A stretch of DNA of 8,568 nt from Saprospirales bacterium (GTDB lineage: Bacteria; Bacteroidota; Bacteroidia; Chitinophagales; Saprospiraceae). Numbering within the stretch: position 1 is the first letter of the stretch; each line of letters starts with the position of its first letter. The position numbers were made by a program, and so were the translations under genes. This document shows, one piece after another, positions 6,075 through 8,568 of the stretch. The stretch covers positions 1 to 8,568 of the forward strand of contig DLXL01000175.1 of NCBI GenBank assembly GCA_003448025.1, given 5' to 3'. Under the pieces are notes generated by a model. That model had not been told where the DNA came from. It worked only from the letters and a program-made list of their open reading frames with translations, and made no database searches.

Positions 6075-6761
6075 ATGATGAGAATATTACTTGTTGAAGA
6101 CGAAGCGCATATCCGGGATGCGGTGAAACTCAACCTGGAATTAGACGGTTATGAGGTGGTTGCCACCGGCAATGGCCGCAAGGCGCTGGAATTATTTGCC
6201 GGGCAGCATTTTGATTTATTATTACTGGATGTGATGCTGCCTGAAGTGGATGGTTTTGACATCACGGAAAAAGTTCGCCTTACGAATACAGAGGTGCCAA
6301 TTTTGCTGCTCACGGCAAAGGATATGAGTCAGGATCGTGTTTTAGGGTTGAAAAAAGGAGCTGATGATTACCTTACCAAGCCTTTTAACCTGGAAGAGTT
6401 GTTGCTTCGGGTGAGCAAATTATTGCGCAGGAGCCAGCGACAAAAAGGCGAGGTTCCAACCCTGTTTGAGTTTGGTGGAAACAAGATTAATTTTGAAACG
6501 TTTGAAGCTACCACCTTTCGGGGAGAGGAGCTCACGCTGACCAAAAAAGAATCCATGCTGCTCAAACTACTGGTGGAACGTAAAGACGAAGTAGTGAGTC
6601 GCAATCAAATCCTGCAGGCCGTTTGGGGCTATGATGTATTTCCCAGCACCAGAACCATTGATAACTTCATACTTTCTTTCCGGAAATACTTCGAACAAGA
6701 CGCCAAAACACCACGATTCTTCCACTCCATCCGTGGAGTAGGATACAAGTTTACCAATTAA
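6075..6761 (+). CDS. OmpR/PhoB-family response regulator
   Basis: The 228-residue protein has two standard domains. The receiver (about 2-120) has the acidic pair Glu8-Asp9, phosphoacceptor Asp52 in DLLLLDVMLPEVDGF, switch Thr80 in LLLTAKD, and Lys102 in YLTKPF, so it should be phosphorylatable. The C-terminal winged-helix DNA-binding domain (about 130-226) includes LTLTKKESMLLKLL, the recognition region STRTIDNFILSFRKYF and the final wing SIRGVGYKF. Its histidine kinase is not in this window: the upstream neighbour is divergent hemW and the downstream one is yidD. It may be an orphan or be served by a kinase elsewhere. Two consecutive ATG codons (6075, 6078) are possible starts. The signal and targets cannot be read from the sequence. 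Confidence 0.95.
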   Translation: MMRILLVEDEAHIRDAVKLNLELDGYEVVATGNGRKALELFAGQHFDLLLLDVMLPEVDGFDITEKVRLTNTEVPILLLTAKDMSQDRVLGLKKGADDYLTKPFNLEELLLRVSKLLRRSQRQKGEVPTLFEFGGNKINFETFEATTFRGEELTLTKKESMLLKLLVERKDEVVSRNQILQAVWGYDVFPSTRTIDNFILSFRKYFEQDAKTPRFFHSIRGVGYKFTN

Positions 6762-6782
6762 ACCCCATCCCCCCACCCCTCC

Positions 6783-7022
6783 ATGTGGCTCATCAAACAA
6801 ATCCTGATTCTGCTGGTAAAGCTATACCGTGTTACTTTGTCGCCCTTATTGGGGCCCAACAAATGCAGGTATAAACCCAGTTGTTCAGAATATGCTATAG
6901 AGGCATTACAGGAATGGGGCCCTTTTACCGGTACTTATATGACCATTAAACGTATTTTGCGTTGTCATCCCTGGAGTACCCATCCTATGCACGATCCTGT
7001 GCCGAAAAAAGACGAAGCCTGA
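6783..7022 (+). CDS. yidD: YidD, membrane protein insertion efficiency factor
   Basis: At 79 residues this is the normal size for YidD. The N-terminal amphipathic helix MWLIKQILILLVKLYRVTLS is followed by the family signature GPNKCRYKPSCSEYAIEA (Cys28, Cys34), then IKRILRCHPW (Cys61) and HPMHDPVP near the end. YidD is a small inner-membrane-associated protein that assists YidC/Sec in membrane protein insertion. The usual neighbours rnpA, rpmH and yidC are absent here; it instead follows the response regulator by 21 bp of C-rich sequence. Two mini-lipoprotein genes follow on the same strand after 30 bp, which allows one transcript. Start at 6783 is the only reasonable ATG. Confidence 0.96.
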   Translation: MWLIKQILILLVKLYRVTLSPLLGPNKCRYKPSCSEYAIEALQEWGPFTGTYMTIKRILRCHPWSTHPMHDPVPKKDEA

Positions 7023-7052
7023 ATCATCATCCATTATACCACATTTTTCACC

Positions 7053-7208
7053 ATGAAATTCTCCCGCATTTTCCCTCCGGCGCTGCTTTTTATTTTTGCT
7101 GTTGCTGTTTTGGCGCCTGCCTGCAGCCAGAAAACAGGTTGCCCGAAAGCTACCCATGCCAGTGATGTATTTGCCAAGGACGCCAAGAAAAAAAGCAAGA
7201 AAAACTGA
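7053..7208 (+). CDS. Mini-lipoprotein A (51 aa), CSQKTGCP motif, Lys-rich tail
   Basis: Read by hand from ATG 7053 to TGA 7206-7208. Residues 1-23 form a signal peptide (basic start MKFSR, hydrophobic core LLFIFAVAVLAP) with a lipobox ending at Cys24. The mature peptide is only 28 residues: CSQKTGCPKATHAS, then DVFAK and a Lys-rich end (KDAKKKSKKN). A second Cys lies six residues after the acylated one. The neighbouring gene 5 bp downstream encodes a protein with the same arrangement, which strongly supports both being real. It should be an envelope-anchored basic peptide; no function is known to me. Confidence 0.75.
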   Translation: MKFSRIFPPALLFIFAVAVLAPACSQKTGCPKATHASDVFAKDAKKKSKKN

Positions 7209-7213
7209 TTCTC

Positions 7214-7396
7214 ATGCGTCGTTATTGGTTTTTCACGTTTTTGTTGTTGATGAGTGTATCACTCACAGCGCCCTCCTGCAGTAAAAAAAGCGGCTGTCCG
7301 GCCGAGGCCAGTTTGAAGGGGCCTAAAAAATCGAAAAAGAGCAAACGTCAGGAAGGCTTAATGCCTAAAAAGACGAAGAAGAAAATTGGGGGGTAG
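7214..7396 (+). CDS. Mini-lipoprotein B (60 aa), CSKKSGCP motif, Lys-rich tail
   Basis: The signal peptide [22 protein letters not shown] has its acylated residue at Cys22. The mature part is [15 protein letters not shown], then [24 protein letters not shown], very basic. Cys28 has the same C-x5-C spacing as mini-lipoprotein A, and both share S-x-K-[TS]-G-C-P. I read this as a diverged tandem duplication. I recall similar small 'GCPA...PKK' lipoproteins annotated as hypothetical in Bacteroidota, but could not check. The tail could bind an anionic partner such as lipopolysaccharide, nucleic acid or a teichoic-like polymer; that is speculation. The stop is followed within 2 bases by a long inverted repeat. 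Confidence 0.78.
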   Translation: MRRYWFFTFLLLMSVSLTAPSCSKKSGCPAEASLKGPKKSKKSKRQEGLMPKKTKKKIGG

Positions 7397-7398
7397 CA

Positions 7399-7469
7399 TT
7401 TCACCGCAAAGTGCGCGAAGTACGCAAAAAGGAACGCTCTTAGCGTACTTCGCGGCCTTCGCGGTGAAA
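7399..7469. repeat. Long inverted repeat (27-bp arms, TTTCACCGC...)
   Basis: The left arm 7399-7425 and the reverse complement of the right arm 7443-7469 agree at 24 of 27 positions (both begin TTTCACCGC and end GCGAAGTACGC), with a 17-base spacer at 7426-7442. It fills the gap between mini-lipoprotein B (stop 7396) and the pyrD promoter region. The transcript would fold into a strong hairpin able to act as a terminator or an mRNA 3' stabiliser, although no T-run follows it. The arm sequence resembles a repeat type I associate with Bacteroidota intergenic regions, so it may also be a non-autonomous, REP-like element. Confidence 0.9.
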
Positions 7470-7485
7470 ACCCGGAAGATATTCC

Positions 7486-7493
7486 GAACTTTG
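7486..7493 (+). promoter_or_regulatory. Possible pyrD -7 box, GAACTTTG
   Basis: GAACTTTG matches TAnnTTTG except for the first base and ends 6 bases before the pyrD ATG at 7500. The position equals that of the other candidate boxes in the window. It lies beyond the inverted repeat, which suggests that pyrD has its own promoter and is insulated from the upstream genes. Confidence 0.45.
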
Positions 7494-7499
7494 CCGAAT

Positions 7500-8534
7500 A
7501 TGTATTCCATTTTCAAACCATTATTATTTGCACTCTCGCCGGAAAAAGCCCACAGGCTTACGTTTCAGGCATTGGATCTTGCTGCTTCGTTCCCACTTAC
7601 GAGGTGGTGGATGAAATCCATGTTTTGCAGTACCGATAAAAAGCTGGAAAAGCAGGTCATGGGCCTAACCTTTCCTAATGCAGTGGGCCTTGCTGCAGGT
7701 TTTGACAAAGATGGCAAGCATCTGGCGGGCTTGTCGTGCCTGGGATTTGGATTTATAGAAGTGGGTACGGTAACCCCTTTGGCCCAGGAAGGCAATCCAC
7801 AACCGCGATTATTTCGTTTGCCCAAAGATGAAGCATTGATCAATCGGATGGGTTTTAATAATGAAGGACTGAATGCCCTGGTAGAGCAACTTCAGCAATG
7901 GCGTAAAAAAATGCCATCCGGCGGGCCAATTATTGGCGGAAACATCGGTAAAAACAAGATTACGCCCAATGAAGCTGCCGTAAATGATTATGTGTATTGT
8001 TTTGATAAGCTGTTCCCCTGGGTGGATTATTTTGTGGTAAATGTTAGCTCGCCCAATACCCCTGGGTTGCGGGAATTGCAGGAAAAAGAGCCACTGACCC
8101 GTTTATTGAATGAACTGCAAAACAGGAACAGGGCGCAGTCAGCTCCCAAACCCATATTGCTCAAAATTGCTCCGGATCTGACAGACAGTCAACTGGATGA
8201 CATTACCGACATTGTTCGGGAAACCGGACTGGCCGGAGTGATAGCCACCAATACCACGATTTCCAGAAAGGGCCTGAATACTGCAGAAGAAGAAGTAACG
8301 GCTATGGGGGCAGGCGGCCTGAGTGGCGCTCCGGTGCGTATGCGCGCCACGGAAGTAATCAGGTATTTACGCCGCAAGCTGGGGAAAGAAACCGTCATCA
8401 TTGGAGTAGGCGGTATTGACTCGGCGGAATCAGCCCGTGAAAAAATAAGTGCCGGCGCTGATCTGGTACAGCTATACACAGGGTTGATCTACAAGGGGCC
8501 GGGATTGGTGAAGGAAGTGGCGGTAGGGGTTTGA
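7500..8534 (+). CDS. pyrD: Dihydroorotate dehydrogenase (quinone), class 2
   Basis: 344 residues, normal for class 2 PyrD. This is the fourth step of de novo pyrimidine synthesis, oxidising dihydroorotate to orotate with FMN and passing electrons to membrane quinone. The N-terminal 45 residues ([20 protein letters not shown] onward) form the helical membrane-binding quinone site typical of class 2. Then follow [14 protein letters not shown] (60-73), EVGTVTP (87-93), [10 protein letters not shown] (98-107), NRMGFNNEG (115-123), GGNIGKNK (146-153), [14 protein letters not shown] (181-194, containing the catalytic Ser of class 2), LKIAPDLTD (221-229), ATNTT (249-253), GGLSGAPVR (272-280) and GVGGIDSAE (302-310). 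The ATG at 7500 is chosen over an in-frame ATG at 7386 because the extra 38 residues would be encoded by the inverted repeat and overlap the previous gene. Its TGA lies in the first unit of a tandem repeat. Confidence 0.97.
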   Translation: MYSIFKPLLFALSPEKAHRLTFQALDLAASFPLTRWWMKSMFCSTDKKLEKQVMGLTFPNAVGLAAGFDKDGKHLAGLSCLGFGFIEVGTVTPLAQEGNPQPRLFRLPKDEALINRMGFNNEGLNALVEQLQQWRKKMPSGGPIIGGNIGKNKITPNEAAVNDYVYCFDKLFPWVDYFVVNVSSPNTPGLRELQEKEPLTRLLNELQNRNRAQSAPKPILLKIAPDLTDSQLDDITDIVRETGLAGVIATNTTISRKGLNTAEEEVTAMGAGGLSGAPVRMRATEVIRYLRRKLGKETVIIGVGGIDSAESAREKISAGADLVQLYTGLIYKGPGLVKEVAVGV

Positions 8535-8568
8535 AGTGGTTTGAAGGGTTTGAAGGGTTTGAGGGGTT
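8530..8568. repeat. TTTGAAGGG 9-bp tandem repeat, continuing past the window
   Basis: Units TTTGAAGTGG (8530, one base longer), TTTGAAGGG (8540), TTTGAAGGG (8549) and TTTGAGGGG (8558) are followed by TT at the edge. The first unit contains the pyrD stop codon TGA (8532-8534). Unit length and pattern (TTT followed by a mostly purine hexamer ending in G) match the array at 4069-4200. Confidence 0.85.

Noticed and set aside
7386..7499. N-terminal extension of PyrD by 38 residues from the ATG at 7386
   Set aside because: The extension is encoded by the inverted repeat, overlaps the end of mini-lipoprotein B, and the known family N-terminus begins at [17 protein letters not shown] (7500).

Overview
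The window looks like a chromosomal segment from a Bacteroidota bacterium, most probably of the Chitinophagia/Saprospiria type. The clues are TAnnTTTG-like -7 promoter boxes a few bases before start codons, few Shine-Dalgarno sequences, many short lipoproteins, and GC-rich 'CCGCAGATT / CCGCGTCAT' and 'TTTCACCGC...' intergenic repeats of a kind I associate with that phylum. The taxon is inferred from style and was not tested by database search.

Layout. Positions 1-6017 are entirely on the minus strand; everything from 6063 on is on the plus strand. The minus strand, in transcription order from 5996 down to 1, carries: the radical-SAM heme chaperone gene hemW; a TetR-family repressor; a hotdog-fold acyl-CoA thioesterase; a 25-codon remnant of a DinB/DUF1572-type gene that overlaps the thioesterase stop codon by an ATGA junction; a 652-residue TMTC-like membrane/TPR protein; a composite repeat region; a lipoprotein of unknown function; and a secreted alpha/beta-hydrolase lipoprotein cut by the left edge. 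The plus strand carries: an OmpR-type response regulator with no kinase in the window; yidD; two tandem, apparently paralogous mini-lipoproteins; a long inverted repeat; and class 2 dihydroorotate dehydrogenase pyrD. A 9-bp repeat array starts on the pyrD stop codon and runs off the right edge.

Most coherent regulatory unit. The tetR gene is flanked by two near-identical perfect palindromes sharing ATACCGATCGGTAT. One lies just upstream of the tetR -7 box. The other lies 16 bp beyond the tetR stop, upstream of the thioesterase. Between this second palindrome and the thioesterase start lies an array of about 14 nine-bp units (TTTATGAAG). The simplest reading is a repressor controlling itself and the thioesterase transcript, with a length-variable spacer in the leader.

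Least explained part. The two mini-lipoproteins (51 and 60 aa) share a C-S-x-K-[TS]-G-C-P motif at the lipobox and lysine-rich tails. They lie 5 bp apart behind yidD. Three different repeat systems occupy the gene ends, and two of them overlap a stop codon. Housekeeping genes (hemW, yidD, pyrD) are intact. No RNA genes, CRISPR arrays, insertion sequences or phage genes were seen, and no gene-free stretch exceeds 300 bases.
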